A stretch of DNA of 6,618 nucleotides from Sphingomonas bacterium. GTDB lineage: Bacteria; Pseudomonadota; Alphaproteobacteria; Sphingomonadales; Sphingomonadaceae. The notes under the pieces are model-generated. The model was not told the origin of the DNA, searched no databases, and saw nothing but the letters and a program-made list of their open reading frames with translations. The position numbers and the translations under genes are program-made. Location: assembly GCA_026785645.1 (NCBI GenBank), contig JAJAZM010000023.1:1-6618 (forward strand), read 5' to 3'. Position 1 is the first letter of the stretch; every line of letters begins with the position of its first letter. This document shows, piece after piece, positions 1 to 6,618 of the stretch.

Positions 1-1620
1 AATGCGGCGCAGATCGACCGCCGCGCGCGGGCCGATTCGGACTTGCTCACCAGTCTGCTCCAGGCGGACGGCTATTATGACGCCGAGGTCGAACCGGCCA
101 TTGCGCTCGAGACCGACGTCATCGCGGTGACGCTGCGGGCCACGCCGGGGCCGCGTTACACGTTCGAGACGGTCGAGTTTCCGGGACTGGCCGAAGCAGG
201 CGGCGAGGCCGGACCATTGCGTGAGGCATTTGCGGTCAAGCCGGGCGATCCGGTGGTGGCGGAGAAAGTCATCGCCGCCGGGATCGCACTGACGGTTGCG
301 CTTGGCGAGCAGGGCTTCGCCACCGCCGATATCGGCGAGCAGGACATCGTCATCGATCATGCCACGGCGACCGCCCGGCTGGTGTTGCCGGTGCAGCCCG
401 GACCGGTGGCGAAATTCGGCGAGATCAGGGTCACCGGCCAGCCGCCATTCTCGTCGCGCCACGTCGGGCAAATCGCGCGCTTCAAAAGCGGCGACAAGTT
501 CGAGCGCTCCGAGGTCGACGATCTTCGCCGCGCTTTGGTCGCGACCGGGCTGGTGGCGTCGGTCGAGACCAAAGTGGTGCCGCGCGACGCGGGAAGGACG
601 GTCGATATCGACGTCAAGCTCGAGCCGGCGCCGATGCGGACCATCGCCGGCGAGCTCGGCTATGGCACCGGCGAGGGGGTCAAGGTCGAGGCCAGCTGGC
701 AGCATCGCAATTTCTTCAATCCCGAGGGCGCGCTGACCGTTCGCGGGGTGGCGGGAACGCAGGAGCAGCTCGCCTCGGTATCGCTTCGCCGAAGCAATTT
801 CCGCAAGCGCGATCAGGTGCTCACCGCGCTCATTTCCGCCAGCAATGTCGACCGCAAGGCCTATTCGGCGAAGACTTTCCAGCTGTCGGGCGGGATCGAG
901 CGGCAGAGCAATTTCATCTGGCACAAGAAATGGACGTGGAGCCTCGGCGGCGAGCTGGTCGCGTCGGACGAGCGCGACACGATCGAGTCGACCGGGGTCG
1001 AGCGGCGCCGCACCTTCTTCGTCGCGGCCTTGCCCGCCAGCCTCGGCTATGACGCAAGCAATGATTTGCTCGATCCGACCGACGGTTTCCGCCTGGGCGG
1101 GCGGATCAGCCCCGAACTGAGTTTCCAGGGCGGGACCTTCCCCTATGCCCGCGCCCAGATCGACGCGTCCGCCTATCGCGCGGTGTCGAGCAACATCGTG
1201 GCCGCGGGGCGGATCCGGCTCGGTACGATCCTTGGCGCGGGGCGCGAGGACATCGCCCCGTCGCGGCGTTTCTATTCGGGTGGCGGCGGATCGGTGCGCG
1301 GCTATGGCTATCAGCAACTCGGGCCGCGCGATATCGACGGCGATCCGATCGGTGGGCGTAGCCTGGCCGAGTTCAGCCTAGAGGCGCGGGTTCGGTTGAA
1401 TGCGTTCGGTGGCAATTTCGGGGTGGTGCCGTTCCTCGACGGCGGGACATTGACCAACGCATCCTTCCCCAATGTCAGCAATTGGCAGTTCGGCGCCGGG
1501 ATCGGGCTTCGTTACTATTCGAGCTTCGGCCCGATCCGGATCGACGTCGGCACCCCGCTCAACCCGCGCTCGGGCGATAGCCGGGTGGCGGTCGCGGTGT
1601 CGCTTGGCCAGGCGTTTTAA
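1..1620 (+). CDS. tamA: TamA, Omp85-family outer-membrane translocation/assembly protein (5' truncated)
   Basis: The reading frame is open to the left edge, so the start codon, signal peptide and most of the first POTRA domain are missing; the TTG at 43 is an internal Leu codon. Of the 539 visible residues, about 1-50 look like the end of POTRA1 (LLQADGYYDAEV, then VTLRATPGP), about 52-133 like POTRA2 (starting YTFETVEF) and about 138-210 like POTRA3 (starting KFGEIRVTG). The rest is an Omp85 beta-barrel. Barrel hallmarks are GYDASNDLLDPTDGFRL near residues 349-365, the loop-6 signature GGGGSVRGYGY with VRGY at residues 432-435 (bases 1294-1305), the late-barrel FGPIRIDVGTPLN, and a C-terminal strand ending in Phe (VAVSLGQAF), the usual signal for BAM recognition. 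In the family, TamA is the outer-membrane half of the TAM complex. The abutting tamB gene downstream favours TamA over BamA, as does the apparent POTRA number (BamA has five). Family assignment is firm; the exact POTRA count cannot be seen because of the truncation. Confidence 0.9.
   Translation, partial: NAAQIDRRARADSDLLTSLLQADGYYDAEVEPAIALETDVIAVTLRATPGPRYTFETVEFPGLAEAGGEAGPLREAFAVKPGDPVVAEKVIAAGIALTVALGEQGFATADIGEQDIVIDHATATARLVLPVQPGPVAKFGEIRVTGQPPFSSRHVGQIARFKSGDKFERSEVDDLRRALVATGLVASVETKVVPRDAGRTVDIDVKLEPAPMRTIAGELGYGTGEGVKVEASWQHRNFFNPEGALTVRGVAGTQEQLASVSLRRSNFRKRDQVLTALISASNVDRKAYSAKTFQLSGGIERQSNFIWHKKWTWSLGGELVASDERDTIESTGVERRRTFFVAALPASLGYDASNDLLDPTDGFRLGGRISPELSFQGGTFPYARAQIDASAYRAVSSNIVAAGRIRLGTILGAGREDIAPSRRFYSGGGGSVRGYGYQQLGPRDIDGDPIGGRSLAEFSLEARVRLNAFGGNFGVVPFLDGGTLTNASFPNVSNWQFGAGIGLRYYSSFGPIRIDVGTPLNPRSGDSRVAVAVSLGQAF
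1610..1612 (+). promoter_or_regulatory. weak ribosome binding site for tamB
   Basis: The only Shine-Dalgarno-like bases before the tamB GTG are AGG, ending eight bases upstream and lying inside the last codons of tamA. A match this short is weak alone, which suggests that ribosomes finishing tamA at the adjoining TAA supply much of tamB translation. No other candidate lies in the preceding 20 bases. Confidence 0.3.
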
Positions 1621-4600
1621 GTGAGCGAGGTCGCGACCGAGACCCAGATCATCCGGGTCCGCAAACATTGGTCGCGCCGATTGCTCAACGAATTACTGGC
1701 GCTGTTGCTGGCCTTGCTGCTGCTGCTCGTCGCCGGGCTCGTGCTGCTCGACACCGCGCCCGGCCACCGCTGGCTCGCCGACCGAATCGCCGGGATGCAG
1801 ACCGCTACCGGGCTGAAGATCGAGATCGGACGGATCGAAGGCTCGGTGTTCGGCAATTCGCATCTGAAGAACGTCCGCGTGTCGGATCAGAAGGGGGTGT
1901 TCCTGACCTCCCCCGACATCATGCTCGACTGGGCGCCGGGAGCGTGGCTCGGCAATCGCCTGCACATCGACCGGCTTGAGGCCGACCGAATGACCTTGTC
2001 GCGACTTCCAGCGCTAAAGCCGACCGGGCGAAGCGGGCCGATCCTGCCGGGGTTCGATATTCATATCGGCCGGCTCGACATTCGCCGGCTCGAGCTTGGC
2101 GCGGCGGTAACCGGGACTCCGCGCGTCGGCGCGATCACCGGATCGGCCGATATCCGCAAGGGGCGCGCGATGGTCCGGCTCGATGGCGCGGTGCGCGGGC
2201 TCGACCGGCTGCACCTGGCGCTCGACGTCGAGCCCGACCGCGACCGGTTCGACATCGAAGCGCGCGCCAGTTCACCGGCAAACGGGCTGCTCCCGGCGCT
2301 GTTCGGATCGAAGCGACCGCTCGAGCTCGAGATCAAGGGCGACGGGCGCTGGTCGCGCTGGCGCGGCACGGCGGTGATGAATCTGTCGGGCCGGCGCGTC
2401 GCCAATCTCGCGCTGGCGGCGGATACGGGGCGCTATCGCCTGTCGGGCAAGATGGGCCCGGCACCGTTCCTCAAGGGCAAGCTCCAGAGGCTGACCAGCC
2501 CTGTGATCGACGTGGCCGGTGTCGGGACGCTCAAGGCGCGACTGCTCGACGGCGAATTGCGATTGTCCTCGCCCTCGCTTCGCGCCGTCGCGCGCGGCGC
2601 GATCGATCTTGGAAGCAACCAGTATCAGGACGTCCGCCTGGGGGTCGAATTGCTCCGCCCGCAGGCCTTGTTCGGCAATATGAGCGGCCGCAATGTGCGC
2701 TTGTTGTGGACCCTCGACGGCGCGTTCGGTGCCGCCAAATACGCCTACCGCCTGACCGCGCCGCAAGTGAAGTTCGACAATATCGGCTTTGCCGATGTTC
2801 GCGCCGAGGGACGTGGCACCGGATCGCCATGGCCGATGCGCGTGCCGCTCAGGCTGACCGCGAAAGCGGTCGCCGGGGTGGGTGATGTCGCGGGCAATAT
2901 CCTCGCCAACGTCCGGTTGGAGGGCATGCTGCTGGTCACCGACAAGCAGGTGCGCGGCGACAATCTGACGCTCACCAGCAACAAGTTGAACGGCAAGGTC
3001 TCGCTGCTGATTGACCTCGTCAATGGCAAGTTCGACATCGTCATTTCGGGCGGCCTGACGCGCTATCTCATCCCCGGGATCGGGCTGGTCGACGTCAAGA
3101 GCGAACTCCACGTCGTGCCCGGCCCCAACAACAAGGCGCGGGTGGTGGGCAAGGCCGAAGCCTGGGTGCGGCGGCTCGACAACAAATTCTTCGCCGATCT
3201 GGCCGGGGGACTGCCGCGGATCACGACCGATCTCGAGCGGACCACCGACGGCATCCTCCACTTCACCAATCTCCAATTATACGCGCCCAAGCTTCGGCTG
3301 TCGGGCTCGGGAATTCGCCGCCGCGACGGCACTTTCCACATCGAGGCGAGCGGGCGGCAGGCGAAATATGGCCCGCTCAAGTTGGTGCTCGACGGGCGGA
3401 TCGAACGGCCTAAGGTCGAGCTGTTCCTGCCCAGCCCCAACGAGGCGATGGGGATCAGCAACATGCGGCTGTCGCTCGATCCGCGTGCGTACGGTTTCGA
3501 CTATCGCGCCAATGGCGGATCGCGGCTCGGGCCGTTCACCTCCAATGGTCGGATTTTGCTGCCCAAAGGCGGCCGCGCGACCATTGCCATCGCCGCGCTC
3601 AACGTGGCGGGATCGGTCGCGCGGGGCGATCTTCGCTCGGACCCCGGTGGCTTCACCGGCCAGCTTGCAGTCGGCGGTGCGCTCGGCGGCAATCTCGGCT
3701 TCCGCCCGGTCGGCAGCAACCAGCTGATCGAGACGCATCTCACTGCGACCGACGCCAGGCTCGCCGGCTCGCCCGCGATCGCGATCCGCGCGGGCAAGCT
3801 CGACGGGACGATCTTGCTCGAGGACGGCCGCACCTCGCTCGACGGGACCTTCGTCGGGCGCGGGATTGCCTATGGCGCGATCGATATTGCGCGGCTCACC
3901 GCAAGCGCCAAACTGGTCAATGGCTCGGGCCAGGTGCGCGCCGCGATCGCGGGTCGGCGGGGACGCGCGTTCGACCTGGTCGCCTTGGCCGATGTCACCC
4001 CCGACCGGATCAGCGTCACCGGGCGCGGCGAGGTTGATCGGCGCGCGCTGATCCTCGATTCGCCGGCGGTGCTGACCAAGGACGGCGACGGCTGGCGAGT
4101 GGCACCGACCCGGGTGCGTTTCGGCGGCGGCCGAGCGACCTTGGCGGGCCGCACCGGATCGAGCCCCGAGGTCAACGCCGATTTGCAGAGCATGCCGCTG
4201 CAATTGCTCGACATTGGCTGGCCCAACCTCGGACTCGGCGGGATTGCCAGTGGACGGCTCGATTATCGCTGGCACGGCGCCAATGGTGCCCCCGCCGGCC
4301 GCGCCGACCTGAAAGTGCGGGGCTTGACCCGCGCCGGACTGGTACTGTCGTCGCGGCCGATCGATGTGGGTTTGGCCGCAGTGCTCGACGGAGGGAAGGC
4401 GGCGTTTCGTGCCGTTGCGGTCAGCGACGGCAAGACCATCGGTCGCGCCCAGGCCCGCTTCGCGCCAATGGGTCGCGGGCCGATCATCGCCGAATTGGTC
4501 AATGCGCCGATGGCAATGCAGGTGCGCTACTCGGGCCCGGCGGATACATTGTGGCGATTGTCGGGGGTCGAGATCATCGACCTGTCGGGCCCCGTGGCGA

Positions 4601-5784
4601 TCGGCGCCGACATCAGCGGTCGGCTGGTCGATCCCCGGATTCGCGGATCAATCCGCACCGCCAGCGCGCGGATCGAAAGCGCGGTGACCGGGATGGTGGT
4701 GCAGAATGTCGCCGCCAGCGGCCGCTTCGGCGGGTCGCGGCTGGTGCTCGACCGGATCGCCGGCCAGACTCCAGCAGGCGGGACCGTCGTCGGTGCGGGT
4801 TCGGTCGATTTCTCGGGCGGACGCCCCGCGCTCGACCTCAAGTTCAACGTGGTCCGCGCACAATTGCTCGACCGCGACGATATCGCCGCCACCGTCACCG
4901 GCCCGCTCGCCATCCAGTCGAGCGGGCGCGGCGGCCGCATTTCGGGCGAACTGAAGCTCGACAAGGGTCGCTTCACGTTGGGCAAGGCGAGCGCCGCCTC
5001 GGCGGTGCCGCGGCTCCAGGTGCGCCACGTCGGGCGCGACGTCGACGACGTGATCGAGATTGCCGACCTGACCCCGTGGACGCTCGACCTCAAGGTCGCG
5101 GGCGGCGACCTCACCGTGCGCGGGCTCGGCATCGACAGCCGCTGGACGACCGATCTCGCCATCTCCGGCAACGTCTCCGCGCCGCGCTTCAACGGCCGCG
5201 CCGATCTCATTCGCGGCAATTACGAATTCGCCGGGCGCGGCTTCCGGCTCGAGCGCGGGATCATCCGTTTCCGTGGCGAGAGCCCGCCCGATCCTTCGCT
5301 CGACATTCGCGCCGAGGCGCAGGTCCAGGGGCTCGATGCCGCGGTCACCGTGCGCGGCACCGGGCTCAAGCCCGAAATCGCCTTCACCTCGGTGCCCTTG
5401 TTGCCGCAGGACGAATTGCTGTCGCGCATCCTGTTCGGCACCTCGATCACCAACCTGTCGCCGGCCGATGCCGTCCAACTGGCGTCGGCGGTAGCGTCGC
5501 TGCAATCGGGCAATGGCAGCCTCGACCCGATCAATGCGATCCGCCGCGCGGTCGGGCTGGATCGGCTGCGGATCCTGCCGGCCGACATCGCCACCGGGCA
5601 GAAGACCGCCATCTCCGCAGGCAAGTATCTCGGCCGCAAACTCTATGTCGAAGTGATCACCGACGGGCAGGGCTATTCGGCCACCCGGGTCGAATATCAG
5701 GTCACCCGCTGGCTCTCGATCCTGTCGTCGATCTCGACAATCGGCCGGACCAGCGCCAACGTGCGGGTGTCGAAGGATTACTAG
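1621..5784 (+). CDS. tamB: TamB, inner-membrane-anchored translocation/assembly (lipid transport) protein
   Basis: This complete gene encodes 1387 residues. GTG 1621 is the first possible start, directly after the tamA stop in the same frame. The next in-frame candidates (TTG 1681, GTG 1741, ATG 1795) fall at or inside the membrane segment and would lose the basic N-terminus. Residues 1-20 are positively charged near the end (RVRKHWSRR), residues 21-43 form one very Leu-rich membrane helix, and the rest is periplasmic. The long middle is built of short alternating beta-strand segments with GxxxLDG-like and DLxxG-like turns and no catalytic motif, as expected for the lipid-binding beta-taco groove of TamB/AsmA-like proteins. 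The TamB (DUF490) C-terminal domain occupies roughly residues 1015-1387: GNYEFAGRGFRLERGIIRF starts at 1199, PLLPQDELLSRILFG lies at 1259-1273, and the final strands begin GKYLGRKLYVEV. E. coli TamB is about 1260 residues, so this one is somewhat longer. TamB binds TamA POTRA domains, and TamB, YhdP and YdbH are redundantly required for phospholipid transport to the outer membrane in E. coli. Composition matches its neighbours. Confidence 0.93.
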   Translation: MSEVATETQIIRVRKHWSRRLLNELLALLLALLLLLVAGLVLLDTAPGHRWLADRIAGMQTATGLKIEIGRIEGSVFGNSHLKNVRVSDQKGVFLTSPDIMLDWAPGAWLGNRLHIDRLEADRMTLSRLPALKPTGRSGPILPGFDIHIGRLDIRRLELGAAVTGTPRVGAITGSADIRKGRAMVRLDGAVRGLDRLHLALDVEPDRDRFDIEARASSPANGLLPALFGSKRPLELEIKGDGRWSRWRGTAVMNLSGRRVANLALAADTGRYRLSGKMGPAPFLKGKLQRLTSPVIDVAGVGTLKARLLDGELRLSSPSLRAVARGAIDLGSNQYQDVRLGVELLRPQALFGNMSGRNVRLLWTLDGAFGAAKYAYRLTAPQVKFDNIGFADVRAEGRGTGSPWPMRVPLRLTAKAVAGVGDVAGNILANVRLEGMLLVTDKQVRGDNLTLTSNKLNGKVSLLIDLVNGKFDIVISGGLTRYLIPGIGLVDVKSELHVVPGPNNKARVVGKAEAWVRRLDNKFFADLAGGLPRITTDLERTTDGILHFTNLQLYAPKLRLSGSGIRRRDGTFHIEASGRQAKYGPLKLVLDGRIERPKVELFLPSPNEAMGISNMRLSLDPRAYGFDYRANGGSRLGPFTSNGRILLPKGGRATIAIAALNVAGSVARGDLRSDPGGFTGQLAVGGALGGNLGFRPVGSNQLIETHLTATDARLAGSPAIAIRAGKLDGTILLEDGRTSLDGTFVGRGIAYGAIDIARLTASAKLVNGSGQVRAAIAGRRGRAFDLVALADVTPDRISVTGRGEVDRRALILDSPAVLTKDGDGWRVAPTRVRFGGGRATLAGRTGSSPEVNADLQSMPLQLLDIGWPNLGLGGIASGRLDYRWHGANGAPAGRADLKVRGLTRAGLVLSSRPIDVGLAAVLDGGKAAFRAVAVSDGKTIGRAQARFAPMGRGPIIAELVNAPMAMQVRYSGPADTLWRLSGVEIIDLSGPVAIGADISGRLVDPRIRGSIRTASARIESAVTGMVVQNVAASGRFGGSRLVLDRIAGQTPAGGTVVGAGSVDFSGGRPALDLKFNVVRAQLLDRDDIAATVTGPLAIQSSGRGGRISGELKLDKGRFTLGKASAASAVPRLQVRHVGRDVDDVIEIADLTPWTLDLKVAGGDLTVRGLGIDSRWTTDLAISGNVSAPRFNGRADLIRGNYEFAGRGFRLERGIIRFRGESPPDPSLDIRAEAQVQGLDAAVTVRGTGLKPEIAFTSVPLLPQDELLSRILFGTSITNLSPADAVQLASAVASLQSGNGSLDPINAIRRAVGLDRLRILPADIATGQKTAISAGKYLGRKLYVEVITDGQGYSATRVEYQVTRWLSILSSISTIGRTSANVRVSKDY

Positions 5785-5795
5785 TGCGACAGGGC

Positions 5796-5801
5796 GAGGG
5801 G
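5796..5801 (+). promoter_or_regulatory. ribosome binding site of the amino acid permease gene
   Basis: GAGGGG lies five bases before the ATG at 5807 (seven if only the core GAGG is counted). It sits inside the 22-bp gap after the tamB stop. It supports ATG 5807 as the start: no ATG, GTG or TTG occurs in that frame just upstream. Confidence 0.6.
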
Positions 5802-5806
5802 CGAGC

Positions 5807-6618
5807 ATGAAGAATTGGAATTTCCGCAAGACCGTGCTGACCCGCGAGGAGATGCCCGAGCATCACCGGCTGGCGAAAACGCTCGGCTGGCCGCACCTCG
5901 TGGCGCTGGGCGTCGGCGCGATCGTCGGCACCGGCATCCTGACGCTGATCGGGGTCGGCGCGGGCAAGGCCGGGCCGGCGGTGATCCTGTCGTTCGCCAT
6001 CGCCGGTCTGATCTGCGCCTGCGCCGCCCTGGCCTATGCCGAAGTCGCGACGATGATCCCGGCGTCGGGGTCGGCCTACACTTACTCCTACGTCGTGTTC
6101 GGCGAGCTGATCGCGTGGATGATCGGGGTCGCGCTGATCCTCGAATATAGCCTGGTGGTCAGCGCGGTCGCGGTCGGCTGGTCGGGATATGCCGCGGGCT
6201 TCCTCGATTCGATCGGGATGGGATTGCCCGCTGCGCTGGTCAACGGGCCCGAGCTTGGCGGGATCGTCAACTTGCCCGCCATCTTCATCATCATCGTCGT
6301 CGCCGGATTGCTGCTTGCGGGCACCCGCGAAAGTGCGACGCTCAACGCCATCCTGGTGGTGATCAAGCTCGCCGCGTTGGTGTTGTTCGTCGCGGTTGCG
6401 TTGCCGGTGTTCGACGCATCGAATTTCCAGCCGTTCATGCCCAACGGCTTCCCGCGCAGCGGCGCACCGGGAAGCGAGGTCGGGGTGATGGCCGCGGCGG
6501 CGATCATCTTCTTTGCCTTCTACGGGTTCGATGCCATCGCCACTGCGGCCGAGGAAGCCAAGGATCCTGGCCGCGACCTCGCCATCGGAATTGTCGGATC
6601 GATGGTGCTGTGCGTGAT
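5807..6618 (+). CDS. APC-superfamily amino acid permease, cationic amino acid transporter-like (3' truncated)
   Basis: The gene starts at ATG 5807 behind a good Shine-Dalgarno and stays open to the right edge, giving 270 codons plus two bases. The product begins MKNWNFRKTV, with a short charged cytoplasmic N-terminus (EEMPEHHRLAKTLGW). The first membrane segment carries the APC unwound-helix motif GVGAIVGTGIL (residues 35-45), followed by GAGKAGPAVILSFAIAGLICACAALAYAEVA across TM2. The conserved PASGSAYTYSYVVFGELIAWMIGVALILEY follows at residues 85-114 and further hydrophobic helices at about 155-171 and 180-200. The TM6-region signature FFAFYGFDAIATAAEEAKDP lies at residues 235-254. These motifs fit the cationic amino acid transporter (CAT, YfnA-like) branch of APC secondary transporters in the cytoplasmic membrane. 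Full members have about 460-500 residues and 12-14 helices, so a little over half is present. Substrate cannot be read from sequence; the CAT-like branch also takes up neutral amino acids in some bacteria. Codon use matches tamAB. Confidence 0.9.
   Translation, partial: MKNWNFRKTVLTREEMPEHHRLAKTLGWPHLVALGVGAIVGTGILTLIGVGAGKAGPAVILSFAIAGLICACAALAYAEVATMIPASGSAYTYSYVVFGELIAWMIGVALILEYSLVVSAVAVGWSGYAAGFLDSIGMGLPAALVNGPELGGIVNLPAIFIIIVVAGLLLAGTRESATLNAILVVIKLAALVLFVAVALPVFDASNFQPFMPNGFPRSGAPGSEVGVMAAAAIIFFAFYGFDAIATAAEEAKDPGRDLAIGIVGSMVLCV

Noticed and set aside
43..45. TTG at 43 as the start of the outer-membrane protein.
   Set aside because: The frame is open upstream to base 1 with plausible POTRA sequence (the residues before it continue a helix leading into LLQADGYYDAEV), and no signal peptide follows the TTG, so it is an internal codon.
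1..1620. BamA instead of TamA.
   Set aside because: Both share the Omp85 barrel and VRG[FY] motif, but an abutting tamB and only about two and a half POTRA domains visible before the barrel, with the left edge near POTRA1, fit TamA better.
2272..4275. Two long minus-strand open frames lying end to end in the same frame (2272-3276 and 3277-4275), opposite tamB.
   Set aside because: They lie antisense to the middle of a well-supported tamB. Open antisense frames are expected where third positions are rich in G/C. The translations are biased to Gln, Arg, Ala, Asp and His and show no recognisable domain or believable start region.
4551..5829. A 419-codon plus-strand frame (4551-5810) and a 393-codon minus-strand frame (4648-5829) over the 3' end of tamB.
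   Set aside because: Both overlap the conserved TamB C-terminal domain. The plus-strand product is an Arg/Pro-rich out-of-frame translation, and the minus-strand one is a typical GC shadow with no family motif.
5815..6150. A 111-codon plus-strand frame at the start of the permease region.
   Set aside because: It is out of frame with the permease starting at 5807, which carries clear APC motifs through the right edge; the alternative product is an Arg/Gly/Asp-rich shadow.
1..6618. Search for mobile elements, inverted or direct repeats, CRISPR, tRNA, riboswitch, phage or defence genes.
   Set aside because: By eye nothing of this kind appears. Coding sequence covers all but 22 bp and base composition is even throughout.

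Overview
The window is a plain stretch of chromosome from a GC-rich alphaproteobacterium. The strong G/C preference at third codon positions, the sequence style of the TamB homologue, and the tamA-tamB pair with a TamB longer than the enterobacterial one suggest a sphingomonad (Sphingomonadales). That placement is an inference from overall feel, not from a marker gene.

There are three genes, all on the + strand, and together they fill almost every base. Positions 1-1620 hold the 3' part of tamA, an Omp85-family outer-membrane beta-barrel protein whose start lies before the window. Positions 1621-5784 hold a complete tamB, a very large inner-membrane-anchored periplasmic protein with the TamB (DUF490) C-terminal domain. 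Positions 5807-6618 hold the first 270 codons of an APC-superfamily amino acid permease that runs off the right edge.

TamA and TamB are known partners: TamA sits in the outer membrane, and TamB is anchored in the inner membrane and spans the periplasm to reach it. The pair has been linked to outer-membrane protein and autotransporter assembly and, more recently, to phospholipid transport to the outer membrane. Here the two genes touch with no intervening base and share a reading frame, so co-transcription and translational coupling are very likely. The permease follows after 22 bp with no terminator in between, so it may be co-transcribed, but no functional link to TamAB is evident.

I see no RNA gene, mobile element, CRISPR array, attachment site, prophage part or compositional island, and no gene-free stretch over 22 bp. 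I found no undescribed system. The points worth a second look concern the gene junctions: a single in-frame stop between tamA and tamB, and a tiny possible coupling ORF between tamB and the permease.
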